Shown piece by piece: positions 1 through 8,469 of a DNA stretch of 64,000 nucleotides (positions within the stretch are counted from its first letter, which is position 1; every line of letters starts with the position of its first letter). The notes beneath the pieces were generated by a model, which saw only the letters and a program-made list of their open reading frames with translations, had not been told where the DNA came from and did not search any database. Both the position numbers and the translations under genes were made by a program. This stretch comes from Arhodomonas aquaeolei DSM 8974 (lineage in GTDB: Bacteria > Pseudomonadota > Gammaproteobacteria > Nitrococcales > Nitrococcaceae). The stretch is taken from the NCBI RefSeq assembly GCF_000374645.1, contig NZ_KB894808.1, forward strand, positions 1-64,000, read 5' to 3'.

Positions 1-353
1 AAGGGGAGCGTCTTGGCCTGGGCCACCTCGCTGACGCTACGGGCATCGATCCGATCGGTCTTCGCGCGCTGCAGCTCAGAGCGCGCGTGGTGAATGACCT
101 GCGCGGGGTTGAGCAGGTGCACGCCGTAGCCGAGGGCATAGAAGCGCTCGGCGAGCGGCTCGCTGTAGATGCCCGTGGCCTCCAGGGCCACCACCGCCTC
201 GGTGAGCCCGAGTGACTCGAGCCAGCGGTGACAGGCCTGCACGCCCGCGGCGGTGTTGGGGAAGCGGCGCTCGTGCCAACGCTCACGCCCGGGGGGCTGG
301 ATGGCGGCGTGGAAGTCGTGTTTGGCGACATCGATGCCGAGGGTAACGGCCAT
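1..353 (-). CDS. IS110-family transposase, N-terminal part (runs off the window)
   Basis: The first 117 residues of a DEDD-type transposase/recombinase are readable on the minus strand from an ATG at 353, preceded by an AGGGAGGA ribosome site. The RuvC-like half of the IS110 family is clear: GIDVAK with Asp8, ALEATGIY with Glu58, and KTDRIDA with Asp100 and Asp103. The C-terminal serine-containing domain lies beyond position 1, so whether the gene is intact cannot be judged. IS110 enzymes move their element with a structured RNA encoded in the element's non-coding end. Here the 5' flank (354 to about 600) is non-coding and contains a strong hairpin. Confidence 0.9.
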   Translation of the reverse strand, partial: MAVTLGIDVAKHDFHAAIQPPGRERWHERRFPNTAAGVQACHRWLESLGLTEAVVALEATGIYSEPLAERFYALGYGVHLLNPAQVIHHARSELQRAKTDRIDARSVSEVAQAKTLP

Positions 354-739
354 GGCTCCTCCCTTTGAGCACGAAGCAGGGTTTACAGGAGCGCCTGCGA
401 GGGGGAGCGCTTCGTCGCGGCCTAACCTTGTCTGTGCAGGCTCTGAGCGCCTCAGGCCTTGGATACCGTTCGGGCTGTATGCGACAAAAATAAAATGGGG
501 AGCAGGGGGCGAATCTACGTCGCAGGCTCTGTCCTGTAGGCCGAAGGTCGGTTACAGCCTCCCTGCTCCCCTCTCTCCCAGGCGTCCCCGGGACCGACAC
601 TAAGGGCTACAAACCCTTACCGTCGAAAACACAAGGTCGGTTGCTCCTGGCAGCCAACCTGTTGCCTGGCGGTTCGGTTTGGCGATGCCGGAGATGTCGG
701 CTTCCGGAGGCAGCCGACCTACCCGGGCGCTCCCCGATT
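354..739. other. Non-coding flank upstream of the IS110 transposase
   Basis: No plausible gene lies in these 386 bases. The stretch has a large hairpin (497-571), a 10-bp direct repeat GCAGGCTCTG at 436-445 and 522-531, a small hairpin AAGGG...CCCTT near 602-617, and a 7-bp inverted repeat GTCGGCT/AGCCGAC at 696-702 and 712-718. In IS110-group elements the region upstream of the transposase encodes the bridge RNA, so part of this is probably the element's end. The exact element boundary is not visible because the family lacks clear terminal repeats. Confidence 0.5.
485..571 (-). ncRNA. Candidate IS110 bridge-RNA stem-loop
   Basis: Seen: GGGGAGCAGGGgg at 497-509 pairs with ctCCCTGCTCCCC at 559-571 (13 pairs including one G-U), enclosing about 50 nt. 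In transposase orientation the stem is followed by a T-rich run (485-495). Known: IS110-group elements encode a structured bridge RNA with guide loops just upstream of the transposase gene. Inferred: this stem-loop is part of that RNA. It could instead be a plain terminator-like hairpin. No guide-loop matches were testable because the element's ends are not in view. Confidence 0.35.
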
Positions 740-747
740 CCCTGCCG
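740..747. repeat. Target-site duplication, left copy (CCCTGCCG)
   Basis: Eight bases identical to 2116-2123, directly abutting the IS256-family inverted repeat. Extending by one base on either side breaks the match, which fixes the element ends at 748 and 2115. Confidence 0.9.
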
Positions 748-2115
748 GGTAGCGTCCCCATGAGTGTGTAAAAGGCGGTAGGCGGGTCACCACGGGCCTC
801 CGTAGGATTTGGGTTGTAGAGACCTTGAACCCTGGAAAAAGGAGACCCGCGATGACGGAGGACAGGATGGCACTGCTGGCGATGGCGGAGAAGGCCGGTG
901 AGACGGATTTTTTGCGTGATCTGGTGCGCGAGGTGCTCCAGGAGCTGATGGAAGCGGAGGTGGACAGCCGCTGCGGGGCGGAGCGCCATGAGCGCAATGC
1001 CGAGCGCACGGATCACCGTAACGGCTACCGTAGCCGGCGCTGGGACACGCGGGTGGGGTCGATGGAGCTCTCGATCCCGCGGCTGCGCCACGCGAGCTAT
1101 CTGCCGGGCTTTCTCGAGCCACGCCGGGCGGCGGAGCAGGCGCTCACGGCGGTGGTGCAGGAGGCCTACATCCAGGGCGTGTCCACGCGCTCGGTGGACG
1201 ATCTGGTGCGCGCGGCGGGGATGACGGGCATTTCCTCGTCCCAGGTGTCTCGGCTGTGCCAGAGCATCGATGAGCGTGTCTCGGCGTTCCTGTCTCGGCC
1301 GATTGAGGGACGCTGGCCGTATCTGTGGCTGGATGCCACCTACGTGAAGGCGCGTGACGGCGCCCGGGTGGTCTCCAAGGCGTGCGTGTTGGCAGTGGCG
1401 GTGAACACCGAGGGCCGGCGCGAGGTGCTGGGCCTGGCGGTTGGGCCGGCGGAGACCGAGGCGTTCTGGAAGCAGTTCCTGCGCGATCTCATCGGCCGGG
1501 GGATGGCGGGCGTGCAGCTGGTCATCTCCGATGCGCATGCGGGGTTGAAGAAGGCGGTGGCGCAGGTGCTCGGGGCGAGCTGGCAGCGCTGCCGGGTGCA
1601 CTTCATGCGCGATGTGCTCGCCCACGTGCAAAAGCGCCACCAGTCGATGGTGGCGGCGGCCATCCGCACCGCCTTCGCCCGGCAGGACGGCGCCGAGGCG
1701 CGCGCTCAGTGGCGCGAGACGGCGGAGTCGCTGCGCTCTCGCTTCCCGAAGGTGGCGGCGATGATGGATGCCGCCGAGGACGAGGTGCTCGCCCACACCG
1801 CCTTCCCGGCGGCGCACTGGTCGAAGATCGCCTCCACCAACCCACTCGAGCGGGTGAACAAGGAGATCAAGCGCCGCAGCGATGTAGTGGGCATCTTCCC
1901 CAACGAGGCGGCGATCACGCGCCTGGTTGGCGCCGTGGTGCTGGAGCAGTCCGAGGAATGGCAGGTCGGGCGCTGCTACATGGCCAAGCACAGCCTCGCC
2001 GAGCTGCACGACGAGGACAACGACGAGCCCAAGCAGATCCACAACGCAGCCTGAAGTCCCTGACTCGGAGGCCGCGGTGACTCAGAACCATTTACACACT
2101 TGACGGGACACTACC
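748..2115 (+). mobile_element. Complete IS256-family insertion sequence
   Basis: A 1368-bp element bounded by imperfect terminal inverted repeats. The left end starts GGTAGCGTCCCC at 748 and the right end, read inward from 2115, starts GGTAGTGTCCCG. Both share AGTGTGTAAA further in; about 22 of 28 positions match. The element is flanked by a perfect 8-bp duplication CCCTGCCG at 740-747 and 2116-2123, as expected for IS256-family transposition. It holds one transposase gene that looks intact. Confidence 0.93.
852..2054 (+). CDS. IS256-family (mutator-type) transposase
   Basis: A 400-residue DDE transposase. The ATG at 852 is chosen over an in-frame ATG at 825 because AGGAG sits about 8 bases before it. 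The catalytic triad is visible as Asp161 (LWLDATYVK), Asp227 (VISDAHAGL) and Glu333 (NPLERVNKEIKRR), and the GYRSRRWDTRVG segment near residue 58 is typical of the family. Full length with no stop or frameshift, so probably active. It fills the IS between the inverted repeats. Confidence 0.96.
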   Translation: MTEDRMALLAMAEKAGETDFLRDLVREVLQELMEAEVDSRCGAERHERNAERTDHRNGYRSRRWDTRVGSMELSIPRLRHASYLPGFLEPRRAAEQALTAVVQEAYIQGVSTRSVDDLVRAAGMTGISSSQVSRLCQSIDERVSAFLSRPIEGRWPYLWLDATYVKARDGARVVSKACVLAVAVNTEGRREVLGLAVGPAETEAFWKQFLRDLIGRGMAGVQLVISDAHAGLKKAVAQVLGASWQRCRVHFMRDVLAHVQKRHQSMVAAAIRTAFARQDGAEARAQWRETAESLRSRFPKVAAMMDAAEDEVLAHTAFPAAHWSKIASTNPLERVNKEIKRRSDVVGIFPNEAAITRLVGAVVLEQSEEWQVGRCYMAKHSLAELHDEDNDEPKQIHNAA

Positions 2116-2123
2116 CCCTGCCG
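2116..2123. repeat. Target-site duplication, right copy (CCCTGCCG)
   Basis: Matches 740-747 exactly and abuts the right inverted repeat of the IS256-family element. Confidence 0.9.
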
Positions 2124-2196
2124 TGAAGGGTGGGGGCCGGAGTGGCAGGTTTCGTGCGTTCACCGGCCGTTCCGCCCGCTTCCGCTTATCGCGTGT

Positions 2197-2526
2197 TCAT
2201 CCGGCCGCCAGGTGCACGGCGAGCCAGACCGCCGGTGGTGTCGTGCTGGTGCGCTCGACCCGGTGGCGCCGATGGGCGGGGATGAGCAGCCAGTCCCCCG
2301 GGGCGAGTGTCGTGGTCTCCGGTCCGTCCTCGAAGCGCAGCTCGGCCTCGCCCTGCAGTAGCACGACCCACTCGTCCCACGCCTGGTCGTACCATTCCCC
2401 GGCCGGTGTGGCCTGGCCGGTGGAGACGATGCGCTCGATCCGCTCGCCTGTACCCTCGGCGAGGGTATCGAAGCGCTCTTCCGCGAGGGTTTGGGGAACG
2501 TCCGCGAACAGATTGCCTCGGGTCAT
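2197..2526 (-). CDS. Small cupin-fold protein
   Basis: A 109-residue single-domain cupin starting at ATG 2526. The beta-barrel signatures are WVVLLQGEAELRFEDG (about residues 51-66) and PGDWLLIPAHRRHRV further on. The usual first metal-binding HxH is replaced by a DQAWDEW stretch, as in a common family of short proteobacterial cupins. Metal binding and substrate are therefore uncertain. It lies just right of the IS256 element and is transcribed toward it. The next gene upstream on the same strand ends at 2618, so the two might be co-transcribed. Confidence 0.8.
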   Translation of the reverse strand: MTRGNLFADVPQTLAEERFDTLAEGTGERIERIVSTGQATPAGEWYDQAWDEWVVLLQGEAELRFEDGPETTTLAPGDWLLIPAHRRHRVERTSTTPPAVWLAVHLAAG

Positions 2527-2617
2527 CCGGTACCCGTGCTGGTCGTGCGTGTGAATGGGGCGCCCGGGCGGTGGACCGCCCGGGCGCAAAGGCGTGTGGA
2601 TTATACCCGCCGGGCGC

Positions 2618-3937
2618 CTATTCCGCCGGGATGTCGTTCGGCGACTGGATCTGCACGGTCTCGATACCGCCATCCGTGTACTGCCAGATGGCGATGGGCG
2701 TGATCACGTCGCCGTTGTCGTCGAAGTCCGCCGGTCCGGCGGCGCCCGAGTAGGCCACGTCCTCGCCGTTCATGATCGCCTTCACGCCGGCGGCGATGCT
2801 CTCCGGGTCGCCGGCGATGATCTCCTTGCCCGGCGGGTTGGCGACGCCGCGGATGCGGTCGCGGAGCACCGTGCCGGTGATCTTGTCGGCGCTGTCGAAT
2901 CCGTCGGCGACGGCCTTGACCGTGGCCAGCCCGATGACCATGGCCGCGTCATAGGCCGACTCGGTGAACGGCGGGATGCGGTCGCGATCGAATTTCGCCT
3001 TGAACGCGTCGGCGAAGTTCTTGAAGCCCGGGATGCTCGGGTCCTGGCCCGGCGCGGTGCCGTACAGCCCCTCCAGGTCCTCGGCGCCGACCGCGTTGAT
3101 GACCTCCTCCGAGCGGTTGCCGTCGACGAACTGCCAGCTGGTGCTGTCGAAGATGTCCCGCGCCTCCTGCAGGAAGGTCGCGCTGTGGCCGGGGTAACTC
3201 GCCGCGAACAGCAGCTCCGGGTCGCCCTGGAAGGCCTGGGCGAGCTGCGAGGTGTACGTCGGCTGGGGCTCCTCCGGGTGCGGCACCTGGGCGTTGATGG
3301 TCCCGCCGCGTTTCTGGAACGCCCGGGCGAAGGCGTTGGACAGGCCCTGTCCGTAGGGGTTGTTGACGAAGATCGTCGAGGCGCTGTCGAAGGAGTAGTC
3401 GTCGAAAATCTCGCCGCGGGCGAGCTGGGCGGCGACCACGCCCTGCAGCGCGTCGGAGGCGGTGGTGCGGAAGAGCATGTCCGCATCCCGGTCCTCGGGC
3501 AGGACGGTGATCAGCGGTGAGGTGGAGCCGTTGGATATCTGCAGCACCTCCGCGGGGATGGTCACCGAGGTCGCCACCGCCACGGTCACGCCGCTGGACC
3601 AGCCGCCGATGATGGCGGGCACGCCTTCCACCTCGACGAGCTTGCGCGCGGCCTCGATCGCCGGCGTGGGCAGGGTGTTGGTGTCCTCGCTAAGGTGCTC
3701 GGCGATCACCGGTCCGCCCATGACCTCCTTGGTGGCCGCGTTGATGTGCTCGACGCCGAGTGCGGCGCCATCGCGGTAGAACTCGCCGAACTCGGCGCCG
3801 GCCCCGGTGAAGGGCGCGAGCTGGCCGACCTTGATCGCGGGCGGGGCGTCCTGGGCGCTGGCGGTGCCGGCGATCAGCGCGGTCGCGAGGGCGACGGCGC
3901 CGAGCGTGCGGCCCCTGCAGTGTCGTTTCCGTTCCAT
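2618..3937 (-). CDS. ABC transporter periplasmic substrate-binding protein (Liv type)
   Basis: A 439-residue type I periplasmic binding protein (Peripla_BP_6 family). The N-terminus is a signal peptide: basic MERKRHCRGR, a hydrophobic stretch, and AxA-type cleavage after GTASA near residue 28. The mature part opens with IKVGQLAPFTG, the usual beginning of branched-chain amino acid or amide binding proteins. It should capture substrate for the permease genes encoded divergently from 4152. The substrate is not readable from sequence; branched-chain amino acids, amides or aromatic compounds are possible. The 214-bp divergent gap likely holds promoters for both directions. Confidence 0.88.
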   Translation of the reverse strand: MERKRHCRGRTLGAVALATALIAGTASAQDAPPAIKVGQLAPFTGAGAEFGEFYRDGAALGVEHINAATKEVMGGPVIAEHLSEDTNTLPTPAIEAARKLVEVEGVPAIIGGWSSGVTVAVATSVTIPAEVLQISNGSTSPLITVLPEDRDADMLFRTTASDALQGVVAAQLARGEIFDDYSFDSASTIFVNNPYGQGLSNAFARAFQKRGGTINAQVPHPEEPQPTYTSQLAQAFQGDPELLFAASYPGHSATFLQEARDIFDSTSWQFVDGNRSEEVINAVGAEDLEGLYGTAPGQDPSIPGFKNFADAFKAKFDRDRIPPFTESAYDAAMVIGLATVKAVADGFDSADKITGTVLRDRIRGVANPPGKEIIAGDPESIAAGVKAIMNGEDVAYSGAAGPADFDDNGDVITPIAIWQYTDGGIETVQIQSPNDIPAE

Positions 3938-4151
3938 TGCTTACCCTCCTGCATCTGTAAGCCGGTGGGGAACCCGCACGCCGGGTGCGTGGGAAGGCGA
4001 CACACAGCGGGCGTGGTGCCCAGGATTTCAGTGTAGACGCTGGCCGGCGTTCGACAATCGGGCACCGCTGCCGCGTCCCGGGCGCGTCGACAGCACGCCC
4101 GGGTGTTGCTACGTTCAAAGACGTTGGCGCGAAACGGCGCGGGGAGACGGC

Positions 4152-4991
4152 ATGAGCGCGACGGCCGGTGACGACGAGACAACGGGTGCTGCCGCGGGGA
4201 CACCCGCGGGACAGGTGCTCCTGGAGGTCCGGGGGCTGGTGCGCGGGTTCGACAGCCTGCGCGCGCTGGACGGCGCGGACATCACCGTTCACGAGGGCAC
4301 CATCACCGGGCTGATCGGGCCCAACGGCGCGGGTAAGACGACGCTGTTCAACGTGATCACCGGCTTCTACATGGCTCAGGCCGGGCGGGTGGTCTTCGAC
4401 GGGCACGACATCACCAACCTCCCGCCCCACCGCATCTTCCGTCACGGCCTGTGCCGCACCTTCCAGATCCCGCGGGAGCACGAGAGCCTCTCGGTGCTGG
4501 AGAACCTCATGCTCGTGCCCACCGGACAGCAGGGCGAGAGCCTGATGAACGCCTGGTTCCGGCCCGGGGCGGTGCGGCGCCAGGAGCGGGCCAACCGCGA
4601 CAAGGCCCTGGAGGTGCTGGAGTTCGTCGAGCTCTCCCACGTGCGTGACGAGTACGCGCGGAACCTCTCCGGCGGACAGAAGAAGCTGCTGGAGCTCGCC
4701 CGTATCCTCATGACCGACCCGCGCCTGGTGCTCCTCGACGAGCCCGGTGCCGGGGTGAATCCGACGCTGATGCAGCGCCTGACCGACAACATCCGCTATC
4801 TCAATGCCGAGCGGGGGATCACCTTCCTGGTCATCGAGCACGACATGGACATGATCATGTCGCTGTGCGACCCGGTGATCGTGATGAGCGAGGGCCGCCA
4901 GCTGATGACCGGGCCGCCGGAGGTGGTGCGCCGGGACCCGCGCGTGCTCGAGGCCTATCTCGGAGGGCAGTATGCCGTTGCTGAAGGCTGA
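4152..4991 (+). CDS. livG: ABC transporter ATP-binding protein, LivG-like
   Basis: A 279-residue ATPase, first gene of a four-gene transporter operon. GGGGAG lies five bases before the ATG. Walker A GPNGAGKT is at residues 56-63, the signature NLSGGQKK near 173, and Walker B LVLLDEPGAGVNP near 195, followed by the switch histidine in IEHDMDMI. The GAGVNPTLM segment after Walker B is characteristic of LivG rather than LivF. An unusual 20-residue leader rich in Ala, Thr and Gly precedes the domain. It overlaps livF by 20 bases. The gene symbol follows family resemblance only; the substrate is unproven. Confidence 0.88.
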   Translation: MSATAGDDETTGAAAGTPAGQVLLEVRGLVRGFDSLRALDGADITVHEGTITGLIGPNGAGKTTLFNVITGFYMAQAGRVVFDGHDITNLPPHRIFRHGLCRTFQIPREHESLSVLENLMLVPTGQQGESLMNAWFRPGAVRRQERANRDKALEVLEFVELSHVRDEYARNLSGGQKKLLELARILMTDPRLVLLDEPGAGVNPTLMQRLTDNIRYLNAERGITFLVIEHDMDMIMSLCDPVIVMSEGRQLMTGPPEVVRRDPRVLEAYLGGQYAVAEG

Positions 4992-5679
4992 GGGCGTCAC
5001 TGCCGGCTACGGCGACACCGAGATCCTGCGCGATGTGCACCTGGAGGTGGGCGAGGGCGAGATCGTCTCGCTGATCGGCCCCAATGGGGCGGGCAAGTCC
5101 ACCCTGATGAAGACGGTCTTCGGCCTGGTGCACCCGCGCCAGGGCTCGATCCGGTTCCGCGACACGGAGATCGCCGGGCGCTCGCCCTACGACATCGTCA
5201 AGGAGGGCATGTGCTACGTGCCCCAGGTGGCGAACGTGTTCGTGCAGCTCACCGTCGAGGAGAACCTGGAGATGGGCGGCTACCTCCTCGAGGAGCGCGA
5301 GCTTGCCGGGCGCAAGGAGCAGGTCTACGAGCTGTTCCCGAAGCTGCGCGAACGCCGCCGCCAGCGGGCGGGCAAGATGTCCGGCGGCGAGCGCCAGATG
5401 GTGGCGATCGGCAGCGCGCTGATGCTCGAGCCGGCGCTGCTGCTCCTCGACGAACCCTCGGCGGGGCTCTCGCCCAAGCTGGTGGACGAGATCTTCGAGA
5501 ACATCCGCCGCATCAACGCCACCGGCCTGGCGGTGCTGATGGTCGAGCAGAACGCCCGCAAGTCGCTGGAGATGGCGGAGCGCGGCTACGTCCTCGCCGG
5601 CGGGCAGAACCGCGTGGAGGGCTCGGGGGCCGAGCTGCTGAACGATCCGGACGTGGCCCGGCTGTACCTGGGGGGATGA
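4972..5679 (+). CDS. livF: ABC transporter ATP-binding protein, LivF-like
   Basis: A 235-residue ATPase pairing with the LivG-like subunit. Walker A is GPNGAGKS (about residues 37-44), the signature KMSGGERQM, and Walker B LLLLDEPSAGLSPK. It ends in the DVARLYLGG tail common in LivF. The start lies inside livG (20-base overlap) and the stop meets the livH start region, so the operon is translationally coupled. Confidence 0.88.
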   Translation: MPLLKAEGVTAGYGDTEILRDVHLEVGEGEIVSLIGPNGAGKSTLMKTVFGLVHPRQGSIRFRDTEIAGRSPYDIVKEGMCYVPQVANVFVQLTVEENLEMGGYLLEERELAGRKEQVYELFPKLRERRRQRAGKMSGGERQMVAIGSALMLEPALLLLDEPSAGLSPKLVDEIFENIRRINATGLAVLMVEQNARKSLEMAERGYVLAGGQNRVEGSGAELLNDPDVARLYLGG

Positions 5680-5681
5680 GC

Positions 5682-6737
5682 ATGAGCGACGAGGCGGCAG
5701 CGGTTACACGGCAGCGGCGCCCCGCCGAGCGTATCCGCGCGGTGGTGCAGACCCGCGCCTTCCTGCTCGTGGCGGTGGTGGCGTTGTTCATCGTGCTGGT
5801 GGCGCTGGCGATCCACCAGGGGGTGGGTGCCTCGCGGCTCCTGTCCCTGGCTGCCTGGGGCGTGATGCTGGGCGGCATCATCGGTCTCGGCAGCATCGGG
5901 CTCACGCTGGTCTACGGCGTGCTCAAGTTCCCCAACTTCTCCCACGGCGCGCTGGTGACCTTCGGCGCGTACTTCACCTACGCGTTCATGGCCTGGCTGC
6001 CGGAGAGCGCGCCGCTGCGGCCGCTGTCCTTCGGCTGGACGTTCCCGGTGGCGCTGGTGCTGTCAATGCCGCTGGTGGGGCTGGTGGCGCTCGCGGTCGA
6101 CCGTGTGGTCTACCGCCGGCTGCGCCGCCAGAACGCCCACCTGGTGCTTTTCGCCATGGCCTCGCTGGCGATGGCGTTCTTCCTGCGCAGCGTGATCTAC
6201 ATCGTCTGGGGGCCGGACTTCCACTTCTTCTTCCCGGGCCGGGCGAATCCGGCGCTGGAGCTGCCGTTCAACATCCGTGTGCGTGCCGACCAGGTCTTCA
6301 TCCTGCTGCTGGCGCTGGCGATCATGGCCGGGCTCTACGTGCTGCTGGAGCGCACACGCATCGGCAAGGCCATGCGCGCGACCGCGGACAACCCCGAGCT
6401 CGCCCAGGTACGGGGCATCAACACCGAGCGGGTGATCGCCTGGACCTGGCTGCTCGGCGGCGCCCTCGCCGCCGCCGGCGGCACGATGTACGGGCTGTCC
6501 TCCCAGCTCCGCCCGGAGATGGGCTTCTGGCTGCTGCTGCCGATGTTCGCCGCGGCGATCATGGGCGGGATCGGCAATCCCTACGGCGCCCTCGTCGGGG
6601 CGCTGGTGATCGGTGTGACCCACCAGGTATCCACCGCCTTCCTCGATCCCACCTACGGGCCGGCGGTGGCCTTCGTGCTCATGGTGATCGTGCTGCTCGT
6701 TCGCCCCCAGGGCCTGTTCGGGCGCGAGGGAGGCTGA
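5682..6737 (+). CDS. livH: ABC transporter permease, LivH-like
   Basis: A 351-residue inner-membrane permease with about eight hydrophobic segments. GLTLVYGVLKFPNFSHGALVTFGAY (family motif, about residues 74-98) and the MRATADNPELAQVRGIN cytoplasmic loop are typical of LivH/BPD_transp_2. Two in-frame ATGs exist at 5676 and 5682; 5682 is chosen because the GGGGGG run at 5670-5675 then has a normal six-base spacing. The 5676 start would overlap the livF stop. Confidence 0.87.
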   Translation: MSDEAAAVTRQRRPAERIRAVVQTRAFLLVAVVALFIVLVALAIHQGVGASRLLSLAAWGVMLGGIIGLGSIGLTLVYGVLKFPNFSHGALVTFGAYFTYAFMAWLPESAPLRPLSFGWTFPVALVLSMPLVGLVALAVDRVVYRRLRRQNAHLVLFAMASLAMAFFLRSVIYIVWGPDFHFFFPGRANPALELPFNIRVRADQVFILLLALAIMAGLYVLLERTRIGKAMRATADNPELAQVRGINTERVIAWTWLLGGALAAAGGTMYGLSSQLRPEMGFWLLLPMFAAAIMGGIGNPYGALVGALVIGVTHQVSTAFLDPTYGPAVAFVLMVIVLLVRPQGLFGREGG

Positions 6738-6741
6738 GGCA

Positions 6742-7932
6742 ATGGAGACGCTGGTCCTGGTCAAGGCGATGCTGCTGTTCGTGCCCCTGGCGCTGGCTTT
6801 CGGACTGGTGCTGCCGGCACGGGCGTGGCGGCCGCTGGCGGCGGTGGTCGTCGGTGCGGTGGTGGCCCTCGCGGCCGCGGCCGGACTCTCGGCGGGGCTG
6901 CTCGCCTATGGGGTGTCCTTCGCGATCATGGGCTGCGTCTACGCGCTTCTGGCGCTGGGGCTCAACACCCAGTGGGGCTACACGGGCCACCTGAACTTCG
7001 GTGTCGCCGGATTCTTCGCCGTGGGTGCGTTCACCTCCGCGCTGGTGACCATCGAGGCCCCTACCGGGGTCGCCGCGCAGTACACGCAGATGGCGTTCGG
7101 GCTGAACATGCCCTTCCTGGTCGGCGTGCTCGCCGCGGCGGTGGTCTCCGGGGTGGTCGCGTTCCTGATCGCGGTGCCGGTGCTGCGGCTGCGCATGGAC
7201 TTCCTCGCGATCGCGACCATCGGCGTGGCGGAGATCATCCGGCTGATCTTCCAGAATGAGCGCTGGCTCGCCAATGGCCCGCAGCCGCTGCGCGGCATCC
7301 CCCAGCCCATGCACTGCCTCGTGGAGGCGAACGGCTGCGGCTGGGCCCCCGGCTGGCTGAACGGGGCCCTGTCCGTGCTCTCACCGCGGGATTACCCGCT
7401 GTTCTACCTGGTGATCATCGCGGTGTTCGTGGCGCTGGTGTACGTCGTCATCGAGCGGGCCTGCCGCTCGCCCTGGGGGCGGATGCTGCGCGCGGTGCGC
7501 GACGAGGAGTCCTCCGCGGCGATGAACGGCAAGCCCATCACCTACGTGCGCATCCAGTCCTTCGTGGTCGGCGCGGTGATCATGGGCATCGCCGGCGCGC
7601 TGTACGCGCACTACACGGTGACCATCGATTACAGCCACTTCCACGCCCTGTTCGCCACCTTTCTGGTGTGGGTGATGCTCATGCTCGGCGGCAGCGGCAA
7701 TAACCGCGGCGCGATCATCGGGGGATTCATCGTCTGGGGCGTTTGGAGCGGCACCGCCTTCCTCGCCGACGCCATCGAGCCGCTGCTGGCGTTGATCTCC
7801 GACGACCTGCCGCGGCGGGCCGCCTACTTCCGCTGGCTGCTGGTGGCGCTGCTGCTCGCCGGCATCGTGCTGTTCCGTCCGCAAGGGCTGCTGCGCGAGG
7901 AGAAGGTGGTCTCGCGCTATCTTCGGGACTGA
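6742..7932 (+). CDS. livM: ABC transporter permease, LivM-like
   Basis: A 396-residue permease starting four bases after livH. It has about nine or ten membrane segments, the GLNTQWGYTGHLNFGVAGFFA motif near residue 73, and the MDFLAIATIGVAEIIR and RMLRAVRDEESSAAMNGK segments that mark LivM. It forms the heteromeric channel with LivH. The C-terminal RPQGLLREE matches the end of LivH (RPQGLFGREGG), a common feature of the pair. Confidence 0.87.
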   Translation: METLVLVKAMLLFVPLALAFGLVLPARAWRPLAAVVVGAVVALAAAAGLSAGLLAYGVSFAIMGCVYALLALGLNTQWGYTGHLNFGVAGFFAVGAFTSALVTIEAPTGVAAQYTQMAFGLNMPFLVGVLAAAVVSGVVAFLIAVPVLRLRMDFLAIATIGVAEIIRLIFQNERWLANGPQPLRGIPQPMHCLVEANGCGWAPGWLNGALSVLSPRDYPLFYLVIIAVFVALVYVVIERACRSPWGRMLRAVRDEESSAAMNGKPITYVRIQSFVVGAVIMGIAGALYAHYTVTIDYSHFHALFATFLVWVMLMLGGSGNNRGAIIGGFIVWGVWSGTAFLADAIEPLLALISDDLPRRAAYFRWLLVALLLAGIVLFRPQGLLREEKVVSRYLRD

Positions 7933-7943
7933 CGGTCACGGGC

Positions 7944-8417
7944 ATGCCGGGTAATCCCTGGGCAAGGGCGGCGGTCGGCGGGGCGATCGCCTTCGTGATC
8001 GCGAGCCTGGTGAGCAACGGGCTTTTCTTCGGGCTCGCGGCGCCGGTGCTCTTCGATCCGGCGGTGCAGAGCGCCAAGCTCCTGGATGTGCTTTTCGAGG
8101 CCTCGCCGCGACCGCTGATGTTCACCAACGGGCCGTTGTACCTGCTCATCGCCGCCGGTATCGGGGTGCTTCACGGCCTGGTGTTCGCCTATATCGAGCC
8201 GGTACTGCCCCGGGGCCGGATCCCCCGTGGGGCCGCGTACGCCGTGGTCCTGTGGGTGTTGATGGCGCTGTATTTCGAGTTCCACGCGCCGTTCAACATG
8301 TTCCGCGAGCCGGTGGCGCTGCTCGCCCTGGAGCTGGCCCTGTGGGCGGTGGTGGTGCTCGTCGAGGGGCTGCTGCTCTCGTGGCTGTACGGTCCCGGCC
8401 GGGACCGGGTGCCGTGA
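7944..8417 (+). CDS. Uncharacterised four-helix membrane protein
   Basis: A 157-residue protein with about four hydrophobic segments (near residues 10-30, 60-80, 95-110, 125-148) and little else recognisable. It begins 11 bases after livM and is probably the last gene of that operon. The ribosome site is weak. It may be an accessory membrane protein of the operon or an unrelated passenger; no family is recognised with confidence. Confidence 0.6.
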   Translation: MPGNPWARAAVGGAIAFVIASLVSNGLFFGLAAPVLFDPAVQSAKLLDVLFEASPRPLMFTNGPLYLLIAAGIGVLHGLVFAYIEPVLPRGRIPRGAAYAVVLWVLMALYFEFHAPFNMFREPVALLALELALWAVVVLVEGLLLSWLYGPGRDRVP

Positions 8418-8424
8418 GTCAGGC

Positions 8425-8459
8425 GCCGCGGGGGCGCCGGCCGCCGGCGCCCCCGCGGC
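8425..8459. terminator. Perfect 16-bp stem-loop between convergent genes
   Basis: GCCGCGGGGGCGCCGG at 8425-8440, a three-base loop CCG, and the exact complement at 8444-8459. It lies between the rightward transporter operon and the leftward aldo/keto reductase gene. There is no T-run on either side, so it could stop transcription poorly by itself but may protect both transcripts' 3' ends. Confidence 0.6.
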
Positions 8460-8469
8460 ACGGGCCGGG

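Noticed and set aside
600-2042. A 480-codon minus-strand frame across the IS256-family transposase.
   Set aside because: It is the shadow of the transposase, crosses the inverted repeat and target duplication, and has no ribosome site.
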